A DNA stretch of 64,000 nt from Paraburkholderia fungorum (GCF_900099835.1 NZ_FNKP01000002.1:2232001-2296000); one strand, 5' to 3'; positions 34,447 through 44,162 are shown, numbered from the stretch's first letter. Translations and numbers: made by a program. Notes: generated from the letters alone by a model not told the origin.

Positions 34447-35375
34447 CGTGTACCTCTAGTTCAAACGGTTACGGCGTCGCACGGTCTGGCCGCGCGGCGC
34501 GAAATACGGGATCTGGAAAAACAGTCGGCGAAGATTGCGCCGTTCGGCTGGCAAGTCGGCGCTGTCCGGCACGTCGTCATCGACGCAACGGTCACGCGCT
34601 AATTCGCCAAGGCCAGCGGAAAAACCAGAAGATGGGGTATGGAGGCCCGCCTCGCGGCAAGCTGCGCCGGATTGGACTCAGGCGCGGGTTCAAGCTCGGC
34701 CTCAGGCTCCGGCCAGCGGAGCGGGCTCAATGATAAAGCATCGCGGAAAACCGGGCTCCGGCGAGGGCTTTGGCGGGCTGTACGCCCGCGCGGGGAAGTG
34801 TCGGCAGTAATGATCGTGTCCTTACGCCCGGCACCGTTCGGATGGAACGTGCCGGACAACGCTCCGCCCCGCAGGATCGCTGCGGGCGGAATGATAAACA
34901 GCGGTCGGATAGCCGTGCGATTCGACAGGCAATTTTGCCTCCGCTTTGCTCGCCGGCATCGTTCCGCAAACGGCGCCAATTCTGCAAATAAGACCCCGCT
35001 GACGTCACTCAGGGAATCCACTGATTTGGAGTTCATTACTTGTCGTTTCATTCGCACACGTAGCCGAAGCGTGGGCTTGCCTTTGAAAAAATCTCTTTTG
35101 CATCAATCCGTTAGGCCGATTTATATTCACGCCTCTTAAATCGGACTTACACGGCGGATACTCCCGCTTTTACCGAATGCCCTTACGACGACCTGAAAGC
35201 CGCCGGTCAATTCGTCTGATGCGAGTTTCAATTCTGGCAACATAAGCGTATTGCTTCAAAATAATGCGTTGTTTGCATCACCGGAGCCAGCCGGCCGACC
35301 GGCTCAAAACCGTCACCGTATCAAAACATATTTACCTTTACCAAACAAATTTTGACGGGCTCACTTCCACTCGCT
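34447..35375. other. 929-base intergenic region
   Basis: No reliable gene. It separates the divergent POT transporter (-) and XRE-cupin regulator (+) genes and should hold both promoters. An imperfect hairpin CCGCCCCGCAG/CTGCGGGCGG (34864-34889) is present. Long frames here lack coding character. AT content rises near 35240-35375, next to the regulator start. Confidence 0.4.
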
Positions 35376-35948
35376 ATGGCTACGACAATTCAAACAAGCA
35401 ATCCCGCACTCGAAATCGGCAGCAAGATTCGCGCGCTGCGGCAACGGCTCAAGCGCACGCTGGACGACACCGCGACTGCGGCAGGCATTTCCAAACCGTT
35501 TTTGTCGCAGGTCGAGCGCGGGCTGGCGTCGCCTTCTCTCACGTCGCTGGCGGGAATCGCGCACGCGCTCGGCGTCAACGTCCAGTATTTCGTCGACACC
35601 CCGAGCGAAGAACGCAGCGTGAGCCGGGGCGATCATTTGAAGTTCTTCGGCTTTGCCGATTCGGCGAATCTGTTTGCGCGCCTCACCAACCTGACAGGCG
35701 GCCGTCAGCTCGAAGCGATCCTCGTCAAGATGCCGCCGGGGCAGAAGCGTTCGGAGGTCACCACGCACGCGGGCGAAGAATTCCTTTACGTGCTGGACGG
35801 AGAGATTTCGCTGACGCTCGAAGGCAAGACGTTCGTGCTGGCAGCGGGCGACACCGCGCACTATGAATCGACGGTGCCGCACAGCTGGGCGAACACGGCG
35901 CGCAAGGAGTCGGTGGTGGTGTGGGTAGGAACGCCGCGCCTGTTTTAA
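35376..35948 (+). CDS. XRE-cupin transcriptional regulator
   Basis: 190 residues from ATG 35376. Residues 14-70 form an XRE helix-turn-helix (IGSKIRALRQRLKRTLDDTATAAGISKPFLSQVERG), residues 110-185 a cupin beta barrel with the small-molecule pocket motif (THAGEEFLYVLDGE). Such proteins usually regulate metabolic or detoxification genes next to them. The neighbour genes are unrelated, so the regulon is unclear. An upstream TTG start would add 8 residues but is less likely. Confidence 0.83.
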   Translation: MATTIQTSNPALEIGSKIRALRQRLKRTLDDTATAAGISKPFLSQVERGLASPSLTSLAGIAHALGVNVQYFVDTPSEERSVSRGDHLKFFGFADSANLFARLTNLTGGRQLEAILVKMPPGQKRSEVTTHAGEEFLYVLDGEISLTLEGKTFVLAAGDTAHYESTVPHSWANTARKESVVVWVGTPRLF

Positions 35949-36004
35949 CGGGCAGTTGAAAACCGCTGGGCACGTTCCACGCGTTCAGCGGATAACCGCG
36001 CCGT

Positions 36005-36304
36005 TCAGAAGATCACCGACAGCGCCACCGCGAGCCAGAGCGCTATCACGCCCGACAGAAACAGATGTCGCGCAATGCGAACGCGCGAATCGCTGGTTTC
36101 CGGCTCGACCGGACTCGTGGCCATCCAGGGCACGAGTCCGAGACAGGCGAAGCCGATCAGCGCAAACACGAAAACGAAAATGTCGATGACGCGCCAGCGT
36201 GTCGGCTCATACATGCCCCAGTAGCCGAGAAACACGATACCAATCGAGAAGATGGTTGCCGACGCCCCACTGAGTGCGGGCACGGATCCGGCTGGACTCG
36301 GCAT
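36005..36304 (-). CDS. Small membrane protein
   Basis: 99 residues with three hydrophobic segments (about 17-32, 40-60 and 83-99). No known family. It lies between the XRE-cupin regulator and the ketopantoate reductase gene, on the same strand as the latter and 98 bases after it. Confidence 0.6.
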   Translation of the reverse strand: MPSPAGSVPALSGASATIFSIGIVFLGYWGMYEPTRWRVIDIFVFVFALIGFACLGLVPWMATSPVEPETSDSRVRIARHLFLSGVIALWLAVALSVIF

Positions 36305-36402
36305 GCTTCACCTCCGGTGATTAAGCTGTGACAAGCTTCCTTCTCCGCTTTGCTCGTGCTTTCCTCGTGCTTCCGTCATGCTTCCCGCGCTACCTCACCC
36401 GC

Positions 36403-37338
36403 TCAGGACGTGCGGGTCTGCCGCGCTTCATACGTCTTCAGATGACTATAGGCGATACGCAGCAACGACACGCCATGCTCGCCCTTTTGCGCATCGCCGC
36501 CGCGCGAGATCAGGTCGCCGAGAATGTGATCCGCCTCGGTATGCGAGTGATTTTCGACGTCGCGCAGCATCGACGCAGTGAGCGGCGTCGGCGTAAAGAG
36601 CGTTTGCGTGGCGCGGGTGTCGAAATCCGGGCCCATCGTGAAGCCCTGATGCTCGGCCACCGCGCGGCACTCGCCCAGCAGATTTTCTATCACGCGCTTG
36701 CCGTCGGGCGCAGCCAGAATATCGCCGATCGAACCACGCATCAGGCACGTGCTCGCCGCGAGCGTCGCGAGGAACACCCACTTTTCCCACATGCGCAGCA
36801 AAATATTGTCGCTGACCGACACGTCGAAATTCGCGCCGGCCATCGCGTCGGCAATCGCCTGAACGCGTTCGGACGTGCCGCCCGTCAGTTCGCCGAATGT
36901 GACGGCCTGCATGTCGTTCAGATGCACGATCTGCTGCTGCGCGTTCAGCGTCGCGGCAATCACGCACTGGCCGCCGAGCACGCGCGACGCGCCGAACTTC
37001 TCCTTGAGCACGTCGATATGGCGCATGCCGTTGAGCATCGGCAGAATCAGCGTCGACTCGCCGACCAGCGGCGCGAACGAATCAATTGCGTCGTCGAGGC
37101 TATAGGCTTTGCAACTCAGCAGCACGAGATCGAAAGGCTCGGCATTGACGCCCGCGAGAATGGTTTTGACGCCGTGCAGCGTGAGATCGCCGCGCACGCT
37201 TTTGATGACCAGTCCATCGCGCTGCAGCTTTTCCGCACGGCCGGGGCGCACGAGAAACGTCACGTCTTCACCCGCCGCCGCGAGACGTCCGCCGAAGTAA
37301 CCGCCTACCGCGCCCGCCCCAACTACTAGAATTCGCAT
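36403..37338 (-). CDS. panE: 2-dehydropantoate 2-reductase-like (PanE)
   Basis: 311 residues. N-terminal GAGAVGGYFGGRL is the NADPH-binding Rossmann motif; LSCKAYSLDDA and LPMLNGMRHID carry the Lys and Asn typical of ketopantoate reductases. It would reduce 2-dehydropantoate to pantoate for pantothenate and CoA synthesis. Many bacteria have several paralogues of this family, so the physiological substrate is not certain. The gene is alone on its strand. Confidence 0.78.
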   Translation of the reverse strand: MRILVVGAGAVGGYFGGRLAAAGEDVTFLVRPGRAEKLQRDGLVIKSVRGDLTLHGVKTILAGVNAEPFDLVLLSCKAYSLDDAIDSFAPLVGESTLILPMLNGMRHIDVLKEKFGASRVLGGQCVIAATLNAQQQIVHLNDMQAVTFGELTGGTSERVQAIADAMAGANFDVSVSDNILLRMWEKWVFLATLAASTCLMRGSIGDILAAPDGKRVIENLLGECRAVAEHQGFTMGPDFDTRATQTLFTPTPLTASMLRDVENHSHTEADHILGDLISRGGDAQKGEHGVSLLRIAYSHLKTYEARQTRTS

Positions 37339-37585
37339 CTTTGGCCTCTTGATAGATTTCAGTCACGCGCGCTGCGGCGATGATCTCCTGCTGGCCGCGC
37401 GCGCAGTGCGTGTGCTGAAATGTAGCAAAGAATGACGCAGGGCATCGCGCACGATTGCGGGCTTCGACATGCTGCAATGCACTGTTGCGAAAGGCGGCTT
37501 AAATCAGATCAATCGTGCGATTGTGCTGCGCGGCACGTTGCAGCGATCGCCGCGCGCGAAACGGGCCGTGTGCAGTTCCAGCGCA

Positions 37586-38557
37586 TCAAGCCGGAAGCGT
37601 GCCGCAGATCGTGTCTTCGTAGAGCGCGAGCATGCCGGGCACGTCCACCGCGATACACACTTTGCAGTCGGGCCGGCTGTCCCACTCCGGCGCGGGAACG
37701 GGCAGGGTCGACGGCTTCTGGATGGTCTGCCCGACCGCGATGCCGTCGGTCAGCACGCGCACCGGACCGCTGCGCGTCGTATAGAGATGCGGTGCGATGA
37801 CATACGCAACCGCTGACGAATCGTGCACGTAAATGCCTTGCAGTTGCGCGCTCTGTTCGTGAAAAGCCTCATAGTGCCGCGACACTTGCCACACGAACTC
37901 ACCGGGCACGCCGCCGCGATCGCGCAACGAAGCGAGATACTCGCGACTCATGATGGTGGGTTGCGTGACATCGAGCCCGACGATCGCAACCGGCCACGCT
38001 GCGCCGAGCACGATATCGGCCGCATCGGGATCGCCGAGAATATTGGCCTCCGCTGCAGGCGACACGTTGCCGAGCACGCCGTCGATGCCGAATGCGCCGC
38101 CCATGATCACCACCTGCTTGACGAGCGGCGCTATCTGCGGATCGTCGGCGAGCGCAAGCGCGAGATTCGTGAGCGGCCCCACCGCGAGCAAGGTCACCTC
38201 GCCCGGATGCGCGCGTACGGTGTCGATGATGAAGCGATGCGCGGGACGGGCGTCGAGCGGCGCTTCGTCCGTTGTATCCAGTTCGATATTGCCCAGACCG
38301 TTGTCGCCGTGAATCCATGCGAGCGGTTCGGGCGCTACGCGCCTGAGCGGCGCAGCGGCGCCCTGCGCAACCGGCACGCCCTGTGCGAAACGTCCGGCCA
38401 GAAAACGCGCATTACGTGTGGTCGTTTCGATCGTGGCGTTGCCGAATACGCTCGTCAGCCCCAGCAATTCGACATCGGGATGCAACGCCTGAAACACGAG
38501 CGCCATTGCATCGTCCACGCCGGGGTCGGTGTCGTAGATGATCTTGTGCTTGCTCAT
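37586..38557 (-). CDS. Nucleoside hydrolase (IunH type)
   Basis: 323 residues from ATG 38557. DTDPGVDDAMAL near the N-terminus is the Ca-binding signature of inosine-uridine preferring hydrolases. It cleaves ribonucleosides into base and ribose. The gene overlaps the cytidine deaminase stop by 4 bases (ATGA), so it is in one operon with deaminase and transporter. A longer 5' extension has no ribosome site. Confidence 0.88.
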   Translation of the reverse strand: MSKHKIIYDTDPGVDDAMALVFQALHPDVELLGLTSVFGNATIETTTRNARFLAGRFAQGVPVAQGAAAPLRRVAPEPLAWIHGDNGLGNIELDTTDEAPLDARPAHRFIIDTVRAHPGEVTLLAVGPLTNLALALADDPQIAPLVKQVVIMGGAFGIDGVLGNVSPAAEANILGDPDAADIVLGAAWPVAIVGLDVTQPTIMSREYLASLRDRGGVPGEFVWQVSRHYEAFHEQSAQLQGIYVHDSSAVAYVIAPHLYTTRSGPVRVLTDGIAVGQTIQKPSTLPVPAPEWDSRPDCKVCIAVDVPGMLALYEDTICGTLPA

Positions 38558-38943
38558 AGATAGAACGCGTCCGGTAATTGCTCGCGCGCGGTGGTGTCGC
38601 GTGTCGCGCCGTGCAGATTGCCGAGGCGGATCGGCAGATCGGGGCCGCCCAGTTCGATGATCACCTGACGGCACGCGCCACAAGGCGAAATCGGGCCGTC
38701 CGTATCGCCGATAACAGCCAGTGCCGCAAACTGGTCACGCTGATACCCCGCCGCAATTGCGCTGAAAAACGCGGTACGTTCCGCGCAATTGCACAAACCG
38801 TACGACGCATTCTCGACATTGCAGCCGTCGAATACCTTGCCGTCTTTAGTCAGCAGCGCAGCACCGACCTTGAATTTCGAATAAGGCGCATAGGCCTTTT
38901 CTCGCGCGACGCCCGCGCGTTCCAGCAATTGTTCCATCTTCAT
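38554..38943 (-). CDS. cdd: Cytidine deaminase
   Basis: 129 residues. The zinc motif is seen in GCNVENASYGLCNCAERTA (H/C-A-E) and PCGACRQV (PCxxC). It converts cytidine and deoxycytidine to uridine. The length suits the small tetrameric type. It is placed between the NupC transporter and nucleoside hydrolase and overlaps the latter. Confidence 0.9.
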   Translation of the reverse strand: MKMEQLLERAGVAREKAYAPYSKFKVGAALLTKDGKVFDGCNVENASYGLCNCAERTAFFSAIAAGYQRDQFAALAVIGDTDGPISPCGACRQVIIELGGPDLPIRLGNLHGATRDTTAREQLPDAFYL

Positions 38944-38958
38944 ACAGCGATCCTCGAT

Positions 38959-40236
38959 TCAGTTCAGCGTCAGGAACATGCCCGCAATCGTCGCGCTCAT
39001 CAGGTTCGAGAGCGTCGCGGCGAGCACGACACGCAGTCCGTAGCGCGCGACTTCGGCGCGGCGTTCGGGCGCGACGGCGCTAAAGCCGCCCGTCAGCACC
39101 GCGATCGACGCGAAGTTCGCGAAGCCGCACAGCGCGAACGACAGGATAGCAATGGTACGCGGATCGAGCACCTGCAAACCGGCCGCCGTCACGCTCGCGG
39201 CGTCTTTCAGATACGGCGACAGCGACGCATATGCGACGAACTCGTTGAGAATCAGCTTCTGCCCAAGAAAATTACCGGCAATCGCGGCCTCGTTCCACGG
39301 CACGCCGATCAGATAAGCGAGCGGCGCGAACACGGTGCCGAGGATCGATTGCATCGACAGTTGCGGATGGCCGAACCAGCCGCCGATGCCGCCCACGATG
39401 CCGTTCACCAACGCAATCAGCCCGACGAACGCAATCAGCATCGCGCCGACCATCACAGCGATTTTCAGGCCGACCGTCGCGCCGGAACTCGCTGCTTCGA
39501 TCACGTTGGCCGGGCGCTTCTCGTCGAAGCTGAGGTTCTCCAGATGCACGCGGCTCGGCTCGGTGGTCGGGTGAATGATCTTTGCGAACAGCAAGCCGCC
39601 GGGCACCGCCATGAACGACGCGGCGAGCAGGTACTGGATCGGTACGCCAAGGCCCGCATAACCGGCCAGCACCGAACCGGCGACCGCCGCCATACCGCTC
39701 GACATCACCGTGAACAGTTCGGCGCCGGTCATGTCGCGCGCAAACGGCTTGACCACGGCGGGCATTTCGCTTTGACCGAGGAAGATGGTTGTGACCGCCG
39801 AAAACGATTCGAGCTTCGATACACCCAGCAGTTTCTGAAACACCGTGCCGAGTACGATCACGATCCAGCGCATGATACCGATGTAGTACAGCACCGAAAT
39901 CAGCGCGGTGACGAAGATGATGGCCGGCAGCACGCGCACCGCGAAAACGAAACCGCCGTCGCCGAATACCTCGAACATTTTCGATTGAACGAGTCCGCCG
40001 AACAGGAACTCGATACCGGCATTGCCGTAGCCGAGTACATCGTTGACGCCGGACGCGGCGGCCGAAAGAATCGTCTTGCCCACCGGCACAAAAAGAATGA
40101 ATGCGCCGATGCCGATTTGCGCAAGCAGCGCACTGATTACAGTTCGTAAGCGAATCGCCCGGCGATTGGTGGAGAAGAGGTAGGCAATGAATAGCAATAC
40201 GACTATAGCCAGAAGGTTTCGCGCGATAAGTGCCAT
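38959..40236 (-). CDS. NupC-family concentrative nucleoside transporter
   Basis: 425 residues with about eight to ten membrane helices. GQSEMPAVVKPF and the later GVPWNEA and NFASIAVLTGG blocks belong to CNT transporters (NupC type), which carry nucleosides with protons or sodium. It is the first gene of the operon and feeds the deaminase and hydrolase. Confidence 0.88.
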   Translation of the reverse strand: MALIARNLLAIVVLLFIAYLFSTNRRAIRLRTVISALLAQIGIGAFILFVPVGKTILSAAASGVNDVLGYGNAGIEFLFGGLVQSKMFEVFGDGGFVFAVRVLPAIIFVTALISVLYYIGIMRWIVIVLGTVFQKLLGVSKLESFSAVTTIFLGQSEMPAVVKPFARDMTGAELFTVMSSGMAAVAGSVLAGYAGLGVPIQYLLAASFMAVPGGLLFAKIIHPTTEPSRVHLENLSFDEKRPANVIEAASSGATVGLKIAVMVGAMLIAFVGLIALVNGIVGGIGGWFGHPQLSMQSILGTVFAPLAYLIGVPWNEAAIAGNFLGQKLILNEFVAYASLSPYLKDAASVTAAGLQVLDPRTIAILSFALCGFANFASIAVLTGGFSAVAPERRAEVARYGLRVVLAATLSNLMSATIAGMFLTLN

Positions 40237-40459
40237 GTCTCGTGATCTTTTCTTGTTTGTTTAAGTGGCACTGATGCTAAACGAAACCGGCGCGGATTAA
40301 AAAACTTTATCCAGATCTTTTGGCTCTATTCGACTCTATCTGGCAGAGAATTTTTACGGTTGATGCGTAGCGAATTTTCGACTGAGGTGTTTGAGGTTTC
40401 AGGGCGTGGCACGAACCGGAAGCCTGCAATGGAGCCTCCGGCCGCGCAGTTCCAAAACC

Positions 40460-41218
40460 TCAGTGTGCGACGAAGCCGCCATCCACGGGCAACGCTACGC
40501 CGACAATCAGACTGGCACCGGGGCTGCATAACCAGAGCACGGCCGCCGCAACCTCTTCGGACCTCCCCATCCGACCGATAGGCTGATCCTTGAGGAACAC
40601 TTTCATCGCCTCTGGATCGATCTCGCCGCCCATCGGCGTGTCGATGCAACCCGGGCAGATTGCGTTCACGCGTATGCCCTGCGCCGCGACGTCGAGAGCG
40701 GCGCTCTTGGTTAGACCGATCACGCCGTGCTTACTGGCGTGATACGCCGCGCGACCCGCGAGGCCGACCAGGCCGCCGAGCGACGAGCAGTTCACGATTG
40801 CGCCGCTACCCTGCTTCTTCATCTGCAGCAGTTCGTGTTTCATGAAGGTCCAGATGCCGCGCAGATTGACGGCCAGCACTTCGTCATAACCGTCGGCGGG
40901 TTCCGCTGACATCTCGCACATCGGGCCGAGGATGCCGGCGTTGTTATAGGCCATGTCGAGGCGGCCGAACTCCGCGACGGTGCGATCGACTGCGGCCTTG
41001 GCCTGCGCTTCATCGGTGACGTCGCACACAATGCCGATGGCCCGGTGTCCGGCGGCTGTCAACATCCCGGTTGCCGTGTTGAGTTTTTCCGCGTCGCGGT
41101 CGACGAGTGCAACGGCAGCGCCTGCTTCGGCGAAAGCCTTGGCCGTTTCCAAACCCATTCCCGAGCTGGCGCCCGTCACTAGCGCGACCTGACCTCTGAA
41201 ATCGTAGGTGGGATTCAT
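40460..41218 (-). CDS. SDR-family NAD(P)-dependent oxidoreductase
   Basis: 252 residues. TGASSGMG (cofactor loop), NNAG, Ser in NCSSLGG and YHASK (Tyr-x-x-x-Lys) make the classical SDR set. It is the third gene of a minus-strand group behind the LysR-divergent promoter: decarboxylase-like lipoprotein, shikimate dehydrogenase-like and SDR. Substrate unknown. Confidence 0.85.
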   Translation of the reverse strand: MNPTYDFRGQVALVTGASSGMGLETAKAFAEAGAAVALVDRDAEKLNTATGMLTAAGHRAIGIVCDVTDEAQAKAAVDRTVAEFGRLDMAYNNAGILGPMCEMSAEPADGYDEVLAVNLRGIWTFMKHELLQMKKQGSGAIVNCSSLGGLVGLAGRAAYHASKHGVIGLTKSAALDVAAQGIRVNAICPGCIDTPMGGEIDPEAMKVFLKDQPIGRMGRSEEVAAAVLWLCSPGASLIVGVALPVDGGFVAH

Positions 41219-41321
41219 ATCAATAGTCCTGGAGGTTGATGTTGTCGTCAGCGCATGGGCTGACGTTCCCCCAATTGAATTGGGGCTGATTAGATATGGC
41301 GCGAAGCGGTTTGGCCGGCTC

Positions 41322-42125
41322 TTACCCGGCCCGCTTGCACAGCAGAAAATCCAGCATCATTTGCTGGACCGCATCGACCATCTGCGCGCCGTTCGCTGTC
41401 TTGCAGCCTGCCGACTGAGCCGCTTTCAGAAACGGCGTCACGCCGTGCCCGGCAATCACGTCGCCGACGAACATGGATGAATCCAGCAGATCCGCGCCAA
41501 CAGGAAGAGGATCGGTGTCGGCGAATCCCATTGGAGTCGCGTTGAATACCAGCGTGCATCCTGTTGGATCGGCGGGGCCGACACGCACACGCCCCTCGCT
41601 AACACGCGACACGATCTCCGTCAGATGTATTGCCCGGGATTCATCTGTATCGCTAATGATCAGTTCGTGCACACCCGCTTTGAGCAATGCGATTGCTATC
41701 GCGCTACCCGCCGCACCGGCGCCGACCAGCAATGCGCGGCCATCCTTCACGTGAGCGCCGTGGTCCGTTTGCGCTTTCACGAACGCGAGACCGTCGAGCA
41801 TGTCGCCATGCCATGTACCGTCCACGTTGCGGCGCATGACACTGACACAACCCAGCAGCCGTGCGGTATCGGAAGTGGTGGCGCAGTAGGCGAACGCCGC
41901 GGATTTGTGCGGCATCGTGACCAACAGTCCGTCGACGTTCGCTGTCAGCGTCAGTGCCTGCATGGCCGTTTGCAGATCGGCCTTCGCGACCTGCATCGGC
42001 ACGCATAAACCGTTGTAGTTGCGAGCTGCGAAACCACGGCTCAACTGCTGCGGTGATTTCACGAACCTGATCGGATCGCCGATGATCGGAAACAGACGCG
42101 TCGCGCCATCGAGCTTTTCAGGCAT
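41322..42125 (-). CDS. Shikimate/quinate dehydrogenase-like protein
   Basis: 267 residues from ATG 42125. VTMPHK (catalytic Lys), the GAGAAGSAIA nucleotide loop and NATPMGF belong to the AroE/YdiB family. The usual VNT...NTD block is altered (RRNVDGTWHGDMLDGLAF), so a role outside the main aromatic pathway, for example with quinate or a similar hydroxy acid, is more likely than AroE itself. It sits between two redox genes under a probable LysR regulator. Confidence 0.75.
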   Translation of the reverse strand: MPEKLDGATRLFPIIGDPIRFVKSPQQLSRGFAARNYNGLCVPMQVAKADLQTAMQALTLTANVDGLLVTMPHKSAAFAYCATTSDTARLLGCVSVMRRNVDGTWHGDMLDGLAFVKAQTDHGAHVKDGRALLVGAGAAGSAIAIALLKAGVHELIISDTDESRAIHLTEIVSRVSEGRVRVGPADPTGCTLVFNATPMGFADTDPLPVGADLLDSSMFVGDVIAGHGVTPFLKAAQSAGCKTANGAQMVDAVQQMMLDFLLCKRAG

Positions 42126-42174
42126 CCGGTTTCTCTCTGGTCGAGCATTGCAAGCCGTGTTCGCTTCAAGCGGA

Positions 42175-42972
42175 TCAACCGGGTCTCTTTTCAAGCACGT
42201 CCTTCACCACAGGAAGCGCAGTGAAAACATTCGGCCAACCCGTATAGAACGCCAGTTGCGTCATGACTTCAGCGGCCTGTTCTTTGGTCAGTCCGTTATC
42301 CATTGCCCGGTTCAAATGGTAAGTCAGTTGCGCGACCTGCCCGCTTGCAACCAGCGCGCTGACCGTCACCAGGCTACGGTCGCGCGGCGCAAGTCCCGGT
42401 CGCAGCCACAGGTCGTTGAACAGCGCGTCTCGCGTGAATTGAACGACACCTGGCGACACCGCGCCGAAGTTGTTTTGCACCGTGCTCTCACGTTGTGCTT
42501 CTGCGGCCTTGTCGAGGGGAAGAAATTCAACGGACGCCTGCGGAAGCTGCGCCGTCGTAATTCCACGCCTTTCGAATACGGTGCTCGTTACCTTCACAGC
42601 CGCAGTCGCATTGGCCCAACCGGAATAGAACGCGAGGTGCGTGACGATCTCTGAAATCTCGCTGGGCTTGAGACCGCTGTCGAGTGCGAGATCGAGGTAG
42701 AACGGCAACTCCGTGCTCTGATTGCGCGCGATCAGCACCGACAGCGTGACCACGCTTCGATCCCGTGCCGAAAGTTGCGGCCGCTTCCAGAGGTCGCCCA
42801 ACACTATGTCAGTCGTATAGCGCTCGAGAGCGGGGGAAACGGCGCGCATTCCTTCGAATGCGTTCGCGGAGGTGGAGCGGTTCGAATTATCCATATCAGT
42901 CTTCCTATCGATTTGCGAACAGGCGGCGACGCCGAGCGCGAGCGTCAGCATCGTTACAACGAGTGATTTCAT
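42175..42972 (-). CDS. Two-domain carboxymuconolactone decarboxylase-family lipoprotein
   Basis: 265 residues from ATG 42972 with GGAG upstream. A lipobox (VAAC) ends a signal peptide, then two CMD-like helical repeats follow, about 60-140 and 170-255 (SVVTLSVLIARNQ..., SLVTVSALVASGQ...). CMD proteins are usually cytoplasmic decarboxylases or peroxiredoxin-like AhpD; a lipoprotein form is unusual and points to the periplasm or outer membrane. It is the first gene of the LysR-divergent group. Confidence 0.75.
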   Translation of the reverse strand: MKSLVVTMLTLALGVAACSQIDRKTDMDNSNRSTSANAFEGMRAVSPALERYTTDIVLGDLWKRPQLSARDRSVVTLSVLIARNQSTELPFYLDLALDSGLKPSEISEIVTHLAFYSGWANATAAVKVTSTVFERRGITTAQLPQASVEFLPLDKAAEAQRESTVQNNFGAVSPGVVQFTRDALFNDLWLRPGLAPRDRSLVTVSALVASGQVAQLTYHLNRAMDNGLTKEQAAEVMTQLAFYTGWPNVFTALPVVKDVLEKRPG

Positions 42973-43036
42973 GAGTCGGCTCCTCATTGGTGCTCGCGCG
43001 TCCCTGCGATTCACCGCCTACCCTTGCAAATGTAAT

Positions 43037-43052
43037 GTACTCACTCATGTAC
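43037..43052. promoter_or_regulatory. GTAC-N8-GTAC element in the LysR/decarboxylase intergenic region
   Basis: GTAC at 43037-43040 and 43049-43052 flank TCACTCAT in the region between the divergent decarboxylase-family and LysR genes. LysR regulators bind dyads in such shared promoters. Confidence 0.35.
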
Positions 43053-43080
43053 GACTAGGCGCTAGAATCGGCAAACACCT

Positions 43081-43095
43081 ATGAAGTGAGTTCAT
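43081..43095. promoter_or_regulatory. LysR-type operator, copy 1 (ATGAA-N5-TTCAT)
   Basis: ATGAAGTGAGTTCAT is a perfect 5-bp dyad ending 2 bases before ATG 43098 of the LysR gene. A closely related copy lies after the gene at 44017-44031. Binding here would block LysR's own expression. Confidence 0.5.
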
Positions 43096-43097
43096 CA

Positions 43098-44006
43098 ATG
43101 CGTCGCGAAAGTTATAACGATCTGCTGGCTCTCATCGTCGTCGCGCGGGAGCGCAGTTTTACGCGGGCCGCCGCGCAACTCGGCGTATCGCAATCAGCGC
43201 TGAGTCACACCATTCGTTCGCTCGAAACCCGTCTCGGGCTGAGGTTGCTGACCCGAACTACACGCAGCGTCGCGCCGACCGAAGCGGGCGAGCGCCTTCT
43301 TCAAACCATCGCGCCCCGGTTTGAAGAGATCGATGCGGAACTGGCGGCCGTCACCGAGTTCCGGGACAAACCGGCGGGCACGATCCGCATTACCGCGACT
43401 GACTACGCGACCGAAACGGTCCTGTGGCCGAGATTGTCGAAAGTCCTGCACGACTACCCGGATATCAAGGTCGAGATTACGACGGACTATGGTCTCTCCG
43501 ATATCGTCGCGGATCGCTATGACATAGGCGTTCGCCATGGCGATCAGGTCGCCAGGGACATGATCGCGGTACGCCTCGCGCCGGAAATGCGTATGGCCAT
43601 CGTGGGCACGCCGGAATACCTCGCGAAACATGCGCGGCCGAAGAAGCCGCAGGACCTGACGCGACACCAATGCATCAATTTGCGTTTGCCGACGCTGGGC
43701 GGGTTCTATCCATGGGAACTCAAAAAGGGCAGCCGGGAAGTGCAGGTCCGGGTCGATGGACAACTCGCGTTTAACGGGACCTACCAGATGCTGGCGGCTG
43801 CGCTGTCGGGATATGGCCTCGCCTATATCCCGGCCGACCTGGCCCAGGAACACGTCGAAGCGGGTCGTCTCGTCAAGGTACTCGAAGAATGGTGTCCGGT
43901 CTTCCCCGGCTTGCATGCCTGCTATGCAACCCGGCGCGAATTCTCGCGGGCGATGACAGTAGTGATCGACGCAATCCGTTATCGCCATGACGAATCGAAA
44001 ACATGA
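43098..44006 (+). CDS. LysR-family transcriptional regulator
   Basis: 302 residues from ATG 43098. The N-terminal helix-turn-helix (FTRAAAQLGVSQSALSHTIRSLE) and a C-terminal sensor domain are complete. It is divergent from the decarboxylase/shikimate-type/SDR operon and precedes the aldo-keto reductase gene; two copies of a 15-bp dyad flank it. It probably controls both sides. Confidence 0.86.
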   Translation: MRRESYNDLLALIVVARERSFTRAAAQLGVSQSALSHTIRSLETRLGLRLLTRTTRSVAPTEAGERLLQTIAPRFEEIDAELAAVTEFRDKPAGTIRITATDYATETVLWPRLSKVLHDYPDIKVEITTDYGLSDIVADRYDIGVRHGDQVARDMIAVRLAPEMRMAIVGTPEYLAKHARPKKPQDLTRHQCINLRLPTLGGFYPWELKKGSREVQVRVDGQLAFNGTYQMLAAALSGYGLAYIPADLAQEHVEAGRLVKVLEEWCPVFPGLHACYATRREFSRAMTVVIDAIRYRHDESKT

Positions 44007-44016
44007 AATACGATTC

Positions 44017-44031
44017 ATGAACTCAATTCAT
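44017..44031. promoter_or_regulatory. LysR-type operator, copy 2 (ATGAA-N5-TTCAT)
   Basis: ATGAACTCAATTCAT, with perfect 5-bp arms; the reverse complement of copy 1's centre (CTCAC) differs from this one's CTCAA in only one base. It lies just after the LysR stop and 132 bases before the aldo-keto reductase start. Confidence 0.5.
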
Positions 44032-44162
44032 GGGAGCTTGCAGTTTTAGGGGCTTTATCGCTAGATATAGGCTCTCTATCATCTCTCTCTAACGACGAAC
44101 GGGCGCTCACGGCATCGAGCACGAAGCGCTCTCGCAACCGCAGGCCCACCCTGCATGGAGAG

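Noticed and set aside
34639..35139. Frame of 166 codons between transporter and XRE-cupin genes
   Set aside because: Basic low-complexity product, no ribosome site, no recognisable domain; probably chance in GC-rich DNA.
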